A stretch of DNA of 64,000 nt from Symsagittifera roscoffensis (GCF_963678635.1 NC_087068.1:6229907-6293906), one strand, 5' to 3'. Counted from the first letter of the stretch, positions 45,010 to 60,000 are shown. The notes: a model not told the origin generated them from the letters alone. Translations and numbers: made by a program.

Positions 45010-48000
45010 CTGAAACAAACACAAGATGCATTTTTTGGCCCCGGTCCTACCTACTGCATCTCCAACTGGGAAGGAAGGGGCGGGGGAGTAGGGTTGTCGA
45101 CCATTTTGGCCGTAGCCGTTTCCACCTTGAGGAGGCGGAGAACATCGAACTCATCAGCTGATTTCCAACATGATTACTTCGAAAAGCACCAATGAACGCC
45201 ACGAAACTGAAGGAAATACTACCGTTTTGATAGATGATTTATACCTTCGAGTGTTTCACAAAACGGTTTCAAAATTTTTTAAGAACATACTTTTTAATTT
45301 GAAAAACTTACATTTTTCACATTTAAAAACAAAAGACACAAGATGCGCCTTCAGAAAATTAAAGATTGGATATCGCAAAACATCAAAAATAAGGGACATT
45401 TCAGATGGTGAATGACTCAAATTTCTGGCGGGATATCATCCTCCTAGATCCGGTACTACAAAGAGTAGGATTAGAACATTGGGGTTGTGTGGCGATTAGA
45501 ATGGGGAGAGGGATAAAGGATATTTGCTGGTTTTTGTGTGGCACTAACGGAAGGAGAGTGTTCGTGTTCTATCTGTATGACGTCATCGTCCTCAACCTCC
45601 TCCACTTCTACCCGTTCGAACTTGTCTTTTCCCGACATCTTCGTCATCGGTTTCTCCTTAAACACATCTACAGCTGCAAAGATTACTCCTGACTAAACAG
45701 CAAACTAGCACACGCAGCCACGAGAAAATATCAGATGTTTAAACATAATTCTACACGTAAATATTGGCGAAATAAAAATCTGGCTTATCTAAAAAATATA
45801 TATATATTCTGATCTAGGAATAAATTTAGCGTTAAAAGCAACGATAGGTTAGCGAAGTATCCAGTAGCGGTTTTATTTGAGGATTTATCAATGTTTTATC
45901 AAAATTATCGAGGATTTATCAAAATTTTCCAAAAAGTGCATAAAAACGCCTTTTTGGCCTGTTTTTTTTTTCATAAATTTGCCCACGGTGCAAAATTTTT
46001 TGTCAAATTAGGGTCTTAGGGTCTTTATAGTAGTGATTTGGGAGAGCTCAGAAAATCAATTTGGTCGACCTCAAAAAAAGGGCGAGATTGAATCGTAAGA
46101 TTGAAGCGTGAAAAAAGTTTTTAAAAGTTGGTTGGTCTTTCTGGTCTCACCGATGGCGATGGTTCGTCGTTTTCAGTTTCATCGAAATCCAGTCTGTCGA
46201 AACTCGCTTTGTCGTCGAAGTCTATGCTGTCATTACTTGAGGCGCCACACTGCTTACCCGCCATCATTACCAATCCGAGAAGAACAATACAGCCGAACAC
46301 TATGAGTAGAATGTAGAGCAACATCGGAGACCCCGGGAAAGAGGTGATGCGAGATGGTTCTCCTATTCGCAACATGTAGCTGGCAGAGTTGCAGTCGGCA
46401 GTTCCACAACAACAAACACGCGTCCGGTTTTCTCCCTACAATGAAAACTTGAATTAATTTTCAATTACAAGGCATCTAAAGAGAACTTTTTAGTGCGACT
46501 AGGGGAGCTCTGAAAAACCTAGTCTTTCTTGCTATTCAGACTCCATTATAGCCAACAGAATTTTTTAAGATTTTTAATTTTAAAAAAAAACGGGACAAAT
46601 ATCATCACGACCTATTTAAGTGACTATGTTTGTAAGTTCTTTTACACTAAATAAATTCCCACTAAAATGAGTACGGCCGATTCCCTCCCATTTGTATACC
46701 ACGATTTTTTTGAATATAATCAGTTATTTTAATTTGATTACAGAATACCAGCTTTAAGCAATAACTAGGGCAGAAAAATCATTGATATTTTTGAAATTTC
46801 GTTTCTTCTCAAACTTCATTCAACAAATGCAGTGGTAGCAACATTCAGTGATAATTAAAAACAACAGCAAATTATTCCTAATAGACAAAGCTGCGCTTCG
46901 CAGACACAGCCAAAAACGGCAAAAGGCAACTTCAAATGAATGCGAAAAAAAACGAAGAAATACGCCAAGAAAGAAAATCAACATTAAATAGTTACAAGAC
47001 TGCTCGTATCAAGGCAAAGCGCTAAGAGTTCTGCCAACCCTTTAACATTAATGAAATAGTTTTTGATAGAATCTTTTCAATATTTTTAAAAACTGATGAT
47101 AAATAGAAGATTTTTTAATCATCCCCCACACGTTCTTCAATCGAGACAACAAAAAAACCAACAACAGCAACCTTAGTGTAGTTAGTGGGTTCAGTGCATG
47201 AAGCTAGAGTGTCGCTGCCACATGAGCTGTCTGTTATGGTCTGGTCGCAGAAGAAGTGGGCCTCCAGAATGTCCTCCTCTAGCACCGTCATCTTCGCCAC
47301 ACAATAGAGCGACTTCGTCTCATCACACTTCTCCGGATCACCGCCCACCACGAAGTCGCCTACAATACAGAAGCTTCCTTTAATCTCTTTGAATTTCAAT
47401 AACTATGTATGGTTGACAATTTTTCTGATAAAATTAGCCGAAATTGAGAAACTGAAAATTAATATTTTATTCTGCTGGGAATTCTAAAAAAAATCCACTT
47501 TCGAAACAAAAGTTCATTCACGTTGTTTCACGCAATTCACGCTTTTGTAATTGGAGAGCGTATTTTGTCTTCTTTTTAGCAAAACAATTTGAATTGAACT
47601 TGAAAAAAATGAAAGCTTACCTGCAAAAAAAAACTTTTGGCTGAACGAAAAAAACTTGACCTACATAAGTGTTTTCACTACTTTCATTGCCACTTAAAAT
47701 TCGATTTGGCAAGGTTTAATGGAGAGCGATTTGCAGAACAGAGTTATTGTTCGACGACTCAACTCTAACTTCCCATGTAAAAATGAACTATTCCCATTAT
47801 AACCTCAGCAGAAAAAAGCCCCCACTTCTGCCTCACCTCTCAACCAAAAATCTTAGTGCGGATTAATTGTTTGACAAAACTTGGGTGAAAAGCACTAACA
47901 GTTGGGCTTCAAACAATCGAAACTTAATCAAAAACATGCCAAAATTACTATTTATATTTACTTTGTTCCTATTAGATGGTAATATATTCCATAATTACAT

Positions 48001-51000
48001 TTTATCATATCCTAGTTTTAAATTGCTTCAAACAACGAGCAGTTCAATTATATTACAGCAGTAGCTTTTTTTATTAAATTCAACCTCATTAGAGTACGCC
48101 AATTTATATTCCCTACCAATGCTTCCGCCTCCTCATCGCTTATTGAGCTAGAGAACATGGTTATACTTTTGCCTGCTGTTATGTTCAATATGAAGGAGTT
48201 AACGTTTATTTTGGTTGGCACGCAAAATTTACTTCGCTTAGCAGGCATACACTGTTCACGTGATTACATCAAGGAGAGAAACAACAAAAATGATCAATAA
48301 AAGGAGGAAATTTGAGTCAATATATATCAATATCACTATCTTAAAAAGTAATTTGGGTTGGAGCGAGTTGAAAGGAATAGACACTGCAAGAGATCAGTTT
48401 ATCAAGCTCTTTTTACGCTCGACCAGTTATGACAACCAAGGTCATTTTAAATATCACTGAGGCTGAAGCCAAGGTCGTTTGTGGGGATGTTAACTTGGTT
48501 CCAAGTTGGGAATTTTCAGCCAATCAGAATGAGCATTTTACATGCAGTGCTTAGCAAATTTTATGCGCAAATTAAATGCTGTTCACTTGGTCTATCTGGG
48601 GGGGGGGGGGGGGGGGGGTTGACATTCGAGGAAAACGGAATATTTATGCTTGGCTTGGTTTTTTATTCCGTCAATTTATTCGGCAATCGAAATAGTTTTT
48701 AACAAAAAAATTTTTATACCCCATTGAAGATACCAACTCCCTGAAATCAAATGGAAAAAGATATTTTACCTCCGATCATACGAATCCGGGCAGTTTACAG
48801 GCCGAAGACGAACCACATCGGAAAAAACTCAATGTTCGCAAAGCCGACTGGGAAGCCTATCAGACGGAGATTGCCAAGGAGTTAGCCGCCCAAATAATAG
48901 AGTGCGAGTCCATCAAGAAGGTGCACAGGAACTGGTGGAAGCCATCATCAAGAAGGCCATACCGACAACCAAGAGGAAGAACCCGAAACCCTGGTGTAGT
49001 GACAACTGCGAGTTGGCGAAGCGGTACTGCAACGAAGAGGAGAAACAAGCAAAGAAGAAGAGGCAACCAGTGGTTTAAAGACCGATACAACGAAGCTCAG
49101 AAGCTGAAAGACACAGTTGTGAAGAGCAAGATAGCCAGCTGGAGGTCTTTCGCCGGCACATTTGAAGCGCGGACGCCAACAACAAAGATATTGAACACTC
49201 TACGCGCCATTGATGGCCGGAAGAAGTCGAGACGTCCCAACCAACCCATCAGGCAGGACGCGAATACTTTCATCACAGACAGAAGCAAAGCTGAAGGTGC
49301 AGTCAGAGTCTACGTACAAATATGCAAGGTTCAGATCAGAAGAGTGAACGAGAAGGACGCCTACATGACCTACCGCGGATGCATCAAGACGGAGGGCGAA
49401 GACATGGACAAGCCCTTCACGCTCCTGGACCTGAACACGCTCCTGGACTTGAACACACTCCTGCGCAAGACCAAAGCATCAGCACCTGGCCTGGACAAAG
49501 TGCAAACGCTGATGCAGCTCAATCTCACAAGCGAAGGCTAAGACCGCCTTTTTCATCTGTTTAAAAGGAGCTGGACCGAGGGCAGAGTACCCAGCAGCTG
49601 GAAACTAGCGTGTATCATTCCTATATCGCTGAATGACAAGCATGTAGATGAAATCAAGATCTTCAGGCCAGTTTCGCTCCTCCCAAGCATCTCCGAAGTC
49701 ATGGAAAGCTTGGTCCAAACCAGACTGAAGAAATGGACAGTAGTCCTTAAAATAATTCCCGCAGAGCAAGCCGGCTTTCAGCTATTCCTATCTACCGAAG
49801 TTCTCGCTAGCATCTGCCAGGATACCATGGACGGTTTGCAGAGGAAGAAGCGGACGCTGCTAGTCCATGTTGATTTCAAAGCCTTTATCAGCACCTAGAC
49901 AGTTCGCAGACGACTTGACGATTGGTGAAGCAGCATGAACTCCCAGTGAAGCGGCAGCTGACACACAGAAAGCACTAAAAGTCATCACCGAATAGGCAGC
50001 AGAACATGCGATGACCTGTTGAGAAGACAGAAACCGTAGTAGTCTCCCTCGATCCTCGCGAAACAGCTGGCAAAGGCCAGCCACCGATAACTCCGCTAGA
50101 AAGAGCACCAACTACAAGAAACAAATGACTATACTGGGAGCCTACATCGAATCATAGCTGAAGTTCTCAAAGAAGGCAGAGACCCGGGTCCTGACGACGC
50201 CGCCTTCAAGTGGCGGACCCGACTTCCTGGCTAGCCAGGTTGCAAATGGCGTCGAACTCCACCTCCCATGGGTCGGGGAAAGCTCAGAAGTCTCCGGGTT
50301 TTAGTCTGGACACGGACGAGCCCAACCCGACCAACGAATAGAAGCCGAATAGAAGACCCACACCAAGTCCCGGTAAATCACTTCCACCGCAGAGCAACCG
50401 GAAGGCAGCCCATGCCGACCGAATATAGAAGAACAGAAGAAGTCACCCTGCACAAACTCAGGCTGAACAGGGCGCCCTTCCTACAAGCAACGAGACATAG
50501 ACACGGACAAGTGGATGACCCAAGCTGCCCCTACTGTAATAACGGAGAAGAACACATACTTCGAGTGGAAGACGACCCTTGGAGAAGACTCGAAACTAGA
50601 CGTCCTACAAACATATACACCCGCCGTCATGGATTATTTGAGGAGCATTGGGGTTCAACCCCGTGGGCTCAGCACTGTAGACGGCCTACAACAACTCTTC
50701 AAGTGGAACTTAGATTATCCAACACTGTTTCCAACATCTAAGAGATTATTGAGGATCTGCGCTTATTGCACCTTATATACAAACCAAACACCGGCCAGGC
50801 AACACTCTTTTTGGTGCTAAATTCTTTACTATATTTTGAATGAAAGGCTTGTCTGACCACTTTGCAGTATTTCCTTAATTAACTACTGCAGATGCATCAC
50901 ATGAAAACGACACCTAACAGCTCTTCTCTCTCACAATCCTTCTTTCAGACAAGTTTTAATGCTACTATCAGCACCTGCTTAACTCAACTATTGTAGAACG

Positions 51001-54000
51001 AAACTATTGATATGTTTTTCTTGACACTGATGAGTATTTAGATAACTGGTAATCTCAAATCATGAGGCCACTTTAATTAACATGTACCCAGGTACCCAAA
51101 CGACGTCTGCAACTTCCTGTTGATTACTTTCATAAATCTAAACTAAGTGGGCTTGATAATAAATGGAGTTAGATAAGTTGTCTGCTCTGAATGAACACTT
51201 TTGCGCAACTTCAAATATCGAACTTGCACATTCATTCTTAACAGCTGCAGCAACTTAACTGCGCATGTTATTTAGCAATTTCCAATTGTTTGTGTGCTCA
51301 CAGGACCTTCTTTTTATTAGACCATCTATTTCAAAGTCTAGCAATGCGCAAAACTATCGTAACTTTAGCTTTTTACACCAAATGTTGATTTCTTCTGCTG
51401 AAATAAATCTGGGATTTGTTATTTTGAATTACGGAATGAAATGATATTCGGTCAACACGGATTCATGATGAAACGGTCTGCTTATACCCAGCTTGCAAAT
51501 TATTTATGTCAAACTTACCACAAAAATGCTACAAAAGCTCAAAATCTTGCAGTATACTTTAATTTTCGCAAAGCATTTGATCATATTCCTCGTCACAATC
51601 TTCCTACCAAATTTTGCTTCGAAAATAACTTTCATAAACTCTCCGCATCGTTTCAAACTAAAACCAAAAACTTTTGTTGTAAGCGAATCAAGCTTTGCAA
51701 AAAGTAGATGTGACTAGTGATGTCCCACCAAGAAGTGTCTTTGGTCCTTCAAGTTACATTCTCAAATTATTAAAAACAGCCCAACTCATGTATAACTTTT
51801 GACTGCTTCATTTCTGTTGATCACAGCAAGCTCTACTCCAAATGTTCTTTTCTTTAAGTTTAAACAGATATTTAGGTTTTTCGCAATCAGACCATCAAAA
51901 ATGTAATAACAGTCAATGTTGAATGTAGAGTTATACGTTTTAAATCATTCACACCGAACACTATACGATACCTCAATGATAATATCATTCTATCAGCGTC
52001 ATCAAGGAAACATATTGGTAAAATGATACAACAAATTGAAATGGGATGATCTCAGAAGAAACAAAATGATTGCAGTAAAAATAGCCTTCTATTTCTCAAA
52101 GTACTAATTTCCTTTGTGTTGTGAAAGCTAGTTTATATTTATTTCTTCGCTGCAAATTGGAATCATTCAACAAAAAATTTTCGAAAAAGCCGATAAAACA
52201 TGCCAGGCATTTTCATTACCTCCATTCTTGCATCATAAAATGTGAACGTTAAATTGATTATGAGCCAAGCTATCCAATTACGCGCGATTCAACTAGAGAA
52301 ATTTTTAATCGGGGAAAGATGTCTATATTCCCATTTGTTGGCTCGTTTTTCTCGCTAACATTAAAACCTGATTCTAGTTTAATTGAAACCACAGGCATCA
52401 AAATCTTTCAAATGATATTTCAAAATTTCGTGTACCATTGTTAGTTGAAAATCAAAGTGTGTATGAAAAGAAAAACGAAACCTTCCTCTGAAAACCCTAA
52501 ATTGAGCCTGAGATTTTGGCCGTTCTTGAAGTTCTAGGGTTTCTAAGACATAACAGTTAGAAAAACAATTAATCGGAAACTCGGCCGACGAGACACGCGA
52601 GCCCTAAAACATGATTTTTTTCAATGAGATTTCATTCCAAAATTTAATCAGCACACAGTGCAATCCACGTAGCCGCATTTTTAAATACTTCTTTGCAAAG
52701 AATGCAACGCTCAAAAACCCATTTGAAGATAAAAAAACGGAAAATTAGAGCAAATCAGAAAAAGAAATTCGAGTTTTTTTCCAACCTTAATTCAGTCACA
52801 ATTTTAACTTGTATGTCGTCTATCAAGTCGTCTATCAATGCATTCATATCACCGTTTTGTATTCAAAAAATAAAAAAGAAATGGGTTCAAAGAAAGTTGG
52901 ACACAGAGGCGGAAAATCGTTTTTGTCATTAAAAATTGCAACAAAAGTCCAAATATCCAAAAAAAAAACCTGTACCATTAAAAACTATATAATGAGAAAT
53001 GATAAAAAGAAGTCGAAAATTCAAAGTCTTTTCAGAGGAATTAGGGCGACAAAAATAAAAAAACAGACAATAAACTAAATTAGTCAAAAACTTTCAGTTC
53101 GCAGAAAAAAACAGGTCTCCACTGGAATCGAGCTTAATGGTTTTGCGTTCTCAAGCATGGTGTTTACAGCAACTTGGAAGAAAGCTGGACTTTTCAAAAA
53201 AGTCAGGCTACGGGAACTAAGCCGACAAAAATAAACAGACGGACGACAGTCAGAAAAAGCTCCAATACGTCGATGTAAAAAACCGAAACCAATTAGGCCG
53301 AAAAAAGACGAAAATTACAAATATAATAAATCGAGTTGCTAAAATTACAACCATTTTAGAAAACAAATTTCGATTCAACCGGACTTTTAAAATGCTAAAA
53401 TACTAAAAACAAGCACAACAACTGAGCCGAAAAACATAAACATAAGCAGACTAATATTAGGCGGACAATTTTATTTGAAACAGAAAATTTCCGTTTGAAA
53501 AAACCGGTTTATGTCAAACTCGAACCCAGGAACTTTGCCGTACCAGGGGTATTCGTTACCTGCAGGCTAAGTTTGCAGGAGACACCAAGAAATTTCAATT
53601 CAAACTACGTTGAATTCAATCAAACTTGAATTCAATTATGAGCCAAGGTACCAACAGGAGTCCAGATGAGTCATGTGAAAAAATTATGGAAAAAGTCTTG
53701 TACCCGATAGCAATATCCTTGCTTATTGCAAGGGTAATGAAGAAATCCAAACAACATTCGATTTTTTTAAATCGTATTTCAGTCGAGAAAAATGTGTTAG
53801 TACGTAAAATGACCCAAGTTGTCATACAAGCGCCTTCATATCACCATTTTCAGTTTTTTTTTTGAAAATGGAAACTGAGCCGACGAAAATTGCAACGATA
53901 AACAAAACCTTTTTTTTTTTCAATCCAGTTTCAGTCAAACAATAATATCACTCTCTAATATAACCCATAGTGTGCAATCAACGCTGTTATATGGCCGTTT

Positions 54001-57000
54001 TCTATCAGCATTTGCGCTTATTTCAGATTTGTAAGAGAAGTTGTTCACGGAGAGCAAAGAGTAGTTCACGATTACAATTGCAGTCAAACAATTCATCATT
54101 GTTACTTTTTTTCGCAGAAGATTTTCGCAACACACCCAAAACTTACAGCCACCAAGTAAAGTTAGGCTTTTCTTCACTGAGCTGTTTTGCTTTTTCGCTT
54201 TTGCCGTTATGCAAAAATGCTGTCAGCGTACAACACGTATATATTTCTCTTTTGATATCCTCAAACTGAAACTGAGTAAAACAAAGTGACCTCATTTGAT
54301 TTAAACAATTCTTGTTCTATGTTTCCTCGCTGTCTTGATGACGTTTGTGCACAACCTGTTCGATGCCTTCATACTCTTAAAGGGAATAAATTAGTAATAA
54401 GAATCTAAGTTCAGTTTTGCCGAATTGTTTATATCTTTAACACCTTCAGATGTTGCGGGGAGACGTTTCACAATGATTTGCTGAAGAAATACGTCAAAAT
54501 TGTTTGAAAACATACTGGGGCATGTTTCTCAATCGTTACCTTCTGATTAAACAACAATCTGAGAGCTCCGGGCGGTTTTTCTCAAGGGACCTCGTTATTT
54601 TAGAGACCGTCTATCATAGTTGTACCCTCAAATCTTTCTCGATCTTAGATTATAGAAACAACTTTTGCCATCCAAAATTTCAACTAGTGTTATCAGCTAC
54701 TGAATATGGTAAATGCGGCGCATGAACAAAGCAGAGATATCACATAAATACTCTCTCCAGCCAAGCAAACTCTACATTGGGAAAACATTGAGGTGGTCTT
54801 AGACATATTAGCATACGAAAGTGGCAGAGAATAAATCGGCAAAAAACAAAGACCGCAAAAAATTCAACGGCGCGAAAGTCAATAAAAGAAGGTAAATTAA
54901 ATTAAATTATAACACCATTCTCTATGCTTAGCAGTGGAATGGTACAAAAATATGTACGCTCAGCTGTTTTTCTTTTACGAGGTGTTCAAATGACCGTAAC
55001 CTCCGTTAGATTAAAAAGCAATAAACAAACAGGGCGGTCAGTCTAAAAATATAAGCAAAACTTCAGGTCTTTGACACCTTAACTGAGTCGACCATACGAA
55101 AATTGCTTCGAATTTCTAGAACAATTTATGATTGGCAATCTTTCGTTTAATTTAACTAATTTGTGAAAAGTGGATCAAAACAGGAAATGTTTTTTTATTC
55201 AGCTGCGAAATCTGAAAATTAAAATCCACTTTCGAAATTCGAAATTGATCACGATTATTATGAACTTTACATTTTTTCTATTCAGTATTGGAGTTTGCCT
55301 TGCTTTTAACAAAGGAAGGAACTGAACTGAATTAAAAATGAAATCAAAAATCAAGTCACGATTTTTTTGCCAGAAAAAGTAAACAATAAAAATCACGACC
55401 TATATTAGTCTTCACTGCGTTTATAGACTCTTTAAAAAGTTGATATACTGATATAGGAATTGATAATTTTTACAACCAACAAACAAAATAATAAAATTCG
55501 AGAGAGGCAAAGCTGGCTTCGCTAACGCTAACGACAAAAAAGCAGCTCTATAAAGTGAAATAAGAAAAAGTAGAGGTGGGACTCGAACTAATTGAAGTTT
55601 TGTTGCGTCAGATACAAACTACCGACCTCGAGATTGGGAGTCTCCCGTCCTTCCCATAACGATCGGCAAACACTAGCCACAAATAAAGCAGCGAAAAGAT
55701 GCTGTGACATTTACAATGCTACAGATTTTGACTATAGGAAAAGAGCCACCAAACGAGCATTCTTATGTGCGAGTTAGGTTGGAAAAAGTAGTCGTAGTAA
55801 TAACCCTTGCTAGTGTAAATAGAACGGTCATTTAAAATGCGGACTTGCTCAAAATTTGTCTGTTAGTTGAAAAAGTACAGATGAAGATGACCTCCAATTT
55901 CAGTCATCCAGTGAGCAAAGTTATTTGCGGTAAAAAAAAATCTAGCACCCGATTGCATGACTCTTGCTTATCGCTAGGGTAACAAGCATCAAAACAATAA
56001 AAACAGTCATCTTTAGCAGAAGTATATTATGATGTGAGTTAAAGTTAAGCTTCAAAATCACTAACCGGTAGAATTTGTGGTTCCTGTGTAACACGAGGAG
56101 ACTGGAGAAAATTGAAGTGGCACGAAGTGTTTTGTATGCTTGGAGCAGCATAGAAGCCCACGTCTCAACATACCCAACTAAAACAAGGCGCCGTTGAACC
56201 AATCATTGATTAGATTTTGGGCATCAATCCTTGTCATCAAATTTGGTTCAAATATGTAAGTCATGTAGTAAACAGAAGATTTAGGGATCTAGGGTGACAT
56301 TTATGCTATCTTGGAGGCTATCTTGGTGATGGTTCAAATTTTTCAGAAAAAAATGGTTACTTATCGTCGAAATCATATTTCATCTTCCTTTTGAAAATCC
56401 CTCCTACGCTCCCAGAAAACAAACTAGATCAGCGCCTTTGTAAGCTCTTTTCTATTCTCAAAGCTTCATAGTTTCTCAAACCTGACATTTTTGTTTCCAA
56501 TCTGACATTTCTCTTCTAATTTTTTCTCTCTAATTATTTGTCCCCAAACAAAGAGGGGAGAAAAACTTGTCGACTAGAAGAAAAAATAGTAGAAATGAGA
56601 AATAAATACCCTGACGTTGTCTCTACAAGTGTACAGTGTGTAGTCATAGTTTAACTGGTTACAGGGATGATTATCGTCGTTCGCACAGCCATAATATTGA
56701 GTTGTTATCTGTTTGCGGTTGGAATGAGAAAACTGATAGCAGAATTTGAGGTCTAAAATAAAAAAATCGCTTTTTAGATTCGAGCAACATTTGATTGAGC
56801 AACACTGATAGCAGAATTCGAGGTCTAAAACAAAAAATCGCATTTTAGATGCGAGCAACATTACTTACACAGAAAAGGAAAACCAAGAAAATAACTGGGT
56901 CATTGTTACACGACAAACTCAGGCAATTATAACATACTCCGCACTAATTAATTTTAGAACCCATCGCAACACAAAACAAAAACCTAAGTTTTAGAAGCAT

Positions 57001-60000
57001 TTATCAAAAATTTGAGCTCCAAATCGAGAAATCTTCCACGCAAAAAAAATTGTCTAAAATAACTAAAATTTTCAACCAATTTCAGTTTGAGATGTATTAA
57101 AATTATATGAAAGATGTATTATTTTATTATTCTCTATAGCTAAACCGTAGTCTCCGTGATATATCACGATAGCAATCTTTCTTGCTAACTTTGTCAATAG
57201 CCTGAGACAAATCCTCATTATAAAGCAATCAAATCTACAAGTTCATCAGAAAATGTTACAAAAACAGTCATAATCTCGAAAATTATTGGGTCCCAAATTA
57301 TAACTTAGCTAAGAAAGACCATGAAAACGGCCGATATACAATAGCGCTTTCCAAATTTTGACCCAAAAAATGAATAGTTGCTTTGTATATTAATTAATTT
57401 CCACGATGATTCAATATAAAAAGGCATTTCGTCACAAACTAAGTAAAATAGGTCAATACATAGTTAACATATACCGGAAATGCAGATCAAGTATAGAACA
57501 CGGGATACAGAGACAAAAATCAAGACAAAAGAAAGAAATTATGATCCCCAACTCATGATTACTGAAACATCTGGTACTATCGAACAAGCTGGATTTTATG
57601 TCAGGTTGAAAAACTGACATTTTTCCTAAATAGAGCATGATAAGTGAGATAGACAAAGGGCAACAGCCAAGGCCCACTAGGTTTCGACCTTGTATAGTAA
57701 TGAATAGACAATTTTTTACAATTGGAAACAATTATTTACAATTTTGAAACAACTTTTTACAATTTTTGTTGTTAAACACTTGGAACCACTTGCGATTCAA
57801 TAAATATATGATGAGTGCATCGTGAATCTAAAAATGTAGCAAAGAGAACTTTGAACTATGTTACAATTGAAGAATAATGAGAGAAAAAACGAGAACAAAA
57901 AATGAAAACCAAAAATGCTTTTTTTCGTGTTTGAAATTATTTATTTTCTTCAAAAAAAAAGACCTCGGGGGGTTGAAATAGGTATTCAAAAAATTGGTGC
58001 CAGAGTCTTATTGATATGAAAGGACTACCGGACATTTGCAAGAAACAAAAAATGGTAAATAAGTCGAAAGAATCATAGCCGACATCGAATCAGCCAAAAA
58101 TCTTCGTCAAAAAAACTTTCATGTAACGCCCACATAGGATCCACGATAGCTATAAAAATAGCCTTTGCGAAGTACAATACAGAATTTGGAAACTAGATCA
58201 ACAGATCTCAAATCATTAAACCATGAAGCCGAAAAACCATCAGTAGAAAATTAATATCAAAACTATAATTATGCATTCAATGGTTTGAGTTCTAGATACA
58301 GCATGAGCAGTAACTAGTACCCGGTAGTTCACTTTGAATTAAGATGCAACTGATAATTTCATCAGCATAGCAGCATCATAAGTGTTTCATCTGATTTTGT
58401 TAAACTAGTTAACCCGGAAAAGCTTACTAATCGCAGGCGTTAAAAATCTTTTATCAGTTAAGCCTCTCTTCCTCTGTTGTGATAAACTTATTGTGATTAA
58501 CTTACTAAATTGCAGTAAGAAACTCATTGAATAGCCCTTGAACAAATTTACTTCCTGTGTATTTTCAGACGTATGAGCTAGGGACATGAATCAATTATTA
58601 GTTGCGAATGTCCCGTCACTCCTAGCTTTGACGGGTCAAGTAAACATATTCTTATAGTTGTAAGTGCGCTACAAATTGTTTTAGAGCTTGAAATTAGCTT
58701 AATGTTTATTTCATCGACTATAGATTTAAAAAAAAAAACAGTAACCCTGCTATTGAATCAAAACGGGCCAATTAGCTTCTAAAAAAATTCTCTTGTAGGC
58801 TCCTAGCAGTTATGGCTGAATGGAGCAAACGAAAATCTGAGTTCGATTCAAAAATTGATGAAATAACGAAGCAAATAAAAGAACAGAATGAGACTAACAG
58901 AGAACCAAAACACTAACAGTGAGACATTCAAAAGTAACAGCCAACCAGATTCAAAGCTACATAGGAAACAAAAGACGTGGAAATAACAGAGGAGGATATA
59001 GATGAAAAAAACAAACTCAAATTGAGGAAATAGTCAACCTCAGTACTCGGGCAACTGGAATAACCAAGGATATAATCAGAAACAAAATACCTGGCAACCG
59101 AATCAGCATCAGCAGACTGGTCAACAAACCGGCAAAACGCTCAAACTAGGGAAACACAGCAAAATGGTTAAATCGAGATGACACAGCATGCAAGAAATCA
59201 ATGCAAAAAATTTCGTTACCCAAATCACACTGCTAAGTTTTGTTTACAAAAACTAAGGAAACAGAGAGGAGCCCAGTTTCCTTCTCCAAGCCAACAAAAA
59301 AACTCTTACGTCCACATACAGTTCCACAGTCCATTTATAACCAAGTTTACACAAACAATAGACAAAAAACACAAAAAAAAGAAATCATTGTAATCTTAAT
59401 CTTAGAAGACAATAAAAAACTCAACTAAATTCCTTTAATCTTTTCTAATACTCTCAGTCGCGAACTCTAATAGACAATGTTACAAGCGCGAGTGCCCTCC
59501 CACAAAAAGTGAATCGCTTAACCCTCAGCGATAACCCAGATAATGAATCCAAACTAGAACCATGCCACCTTCATTTGTAAAAATGGCATCGGGTCGACTT
59601 CTTAAAACCATAGGAAAATGCAGAATTAAGTTTCAACTTGACAAGTTTGAATTTGAAGACGAATTCTTAGTTTCCCAGCAATGAATAGTATGATTTAAGG
59701 GAACCCCTTTTTTAAAAAAACACATTGACATTTGTACCAGCCGAAACCTTCTGAAACTCCCACAATTGACATTCCACACGCATGAAATTACAGTAGGAAA
59801 GAAATGAAAATTCTGCAAACACCAAAAATTGACATTTACTGTCGCCAAAAGATTATACTACAACCAAAACAACAGGAAATAATCATGTTCAAACTAGATA
59901 CACACAAACAATTTAACGGAATTTCAGGCGCAATCATACCCGATTCAAAACTAGAAAATGATTCCTAATTAGCGCAAACTTCAGCACTAGTCACGATAAA

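Noticed and set aside
44949-45195. Plus-strand ORFs at 45 kb
   Set aside because: Antisense to the candidate receptor exons Y and Z, which have splice sites and phase agreement.
56608-56708. Phase-0 version of the 56.6-kb exon (acceptor at 56709, donor after 56610)
   Set aside because: Its phases do not fit between exons 2 and 3; the 126-nt phase 1-1 version does.
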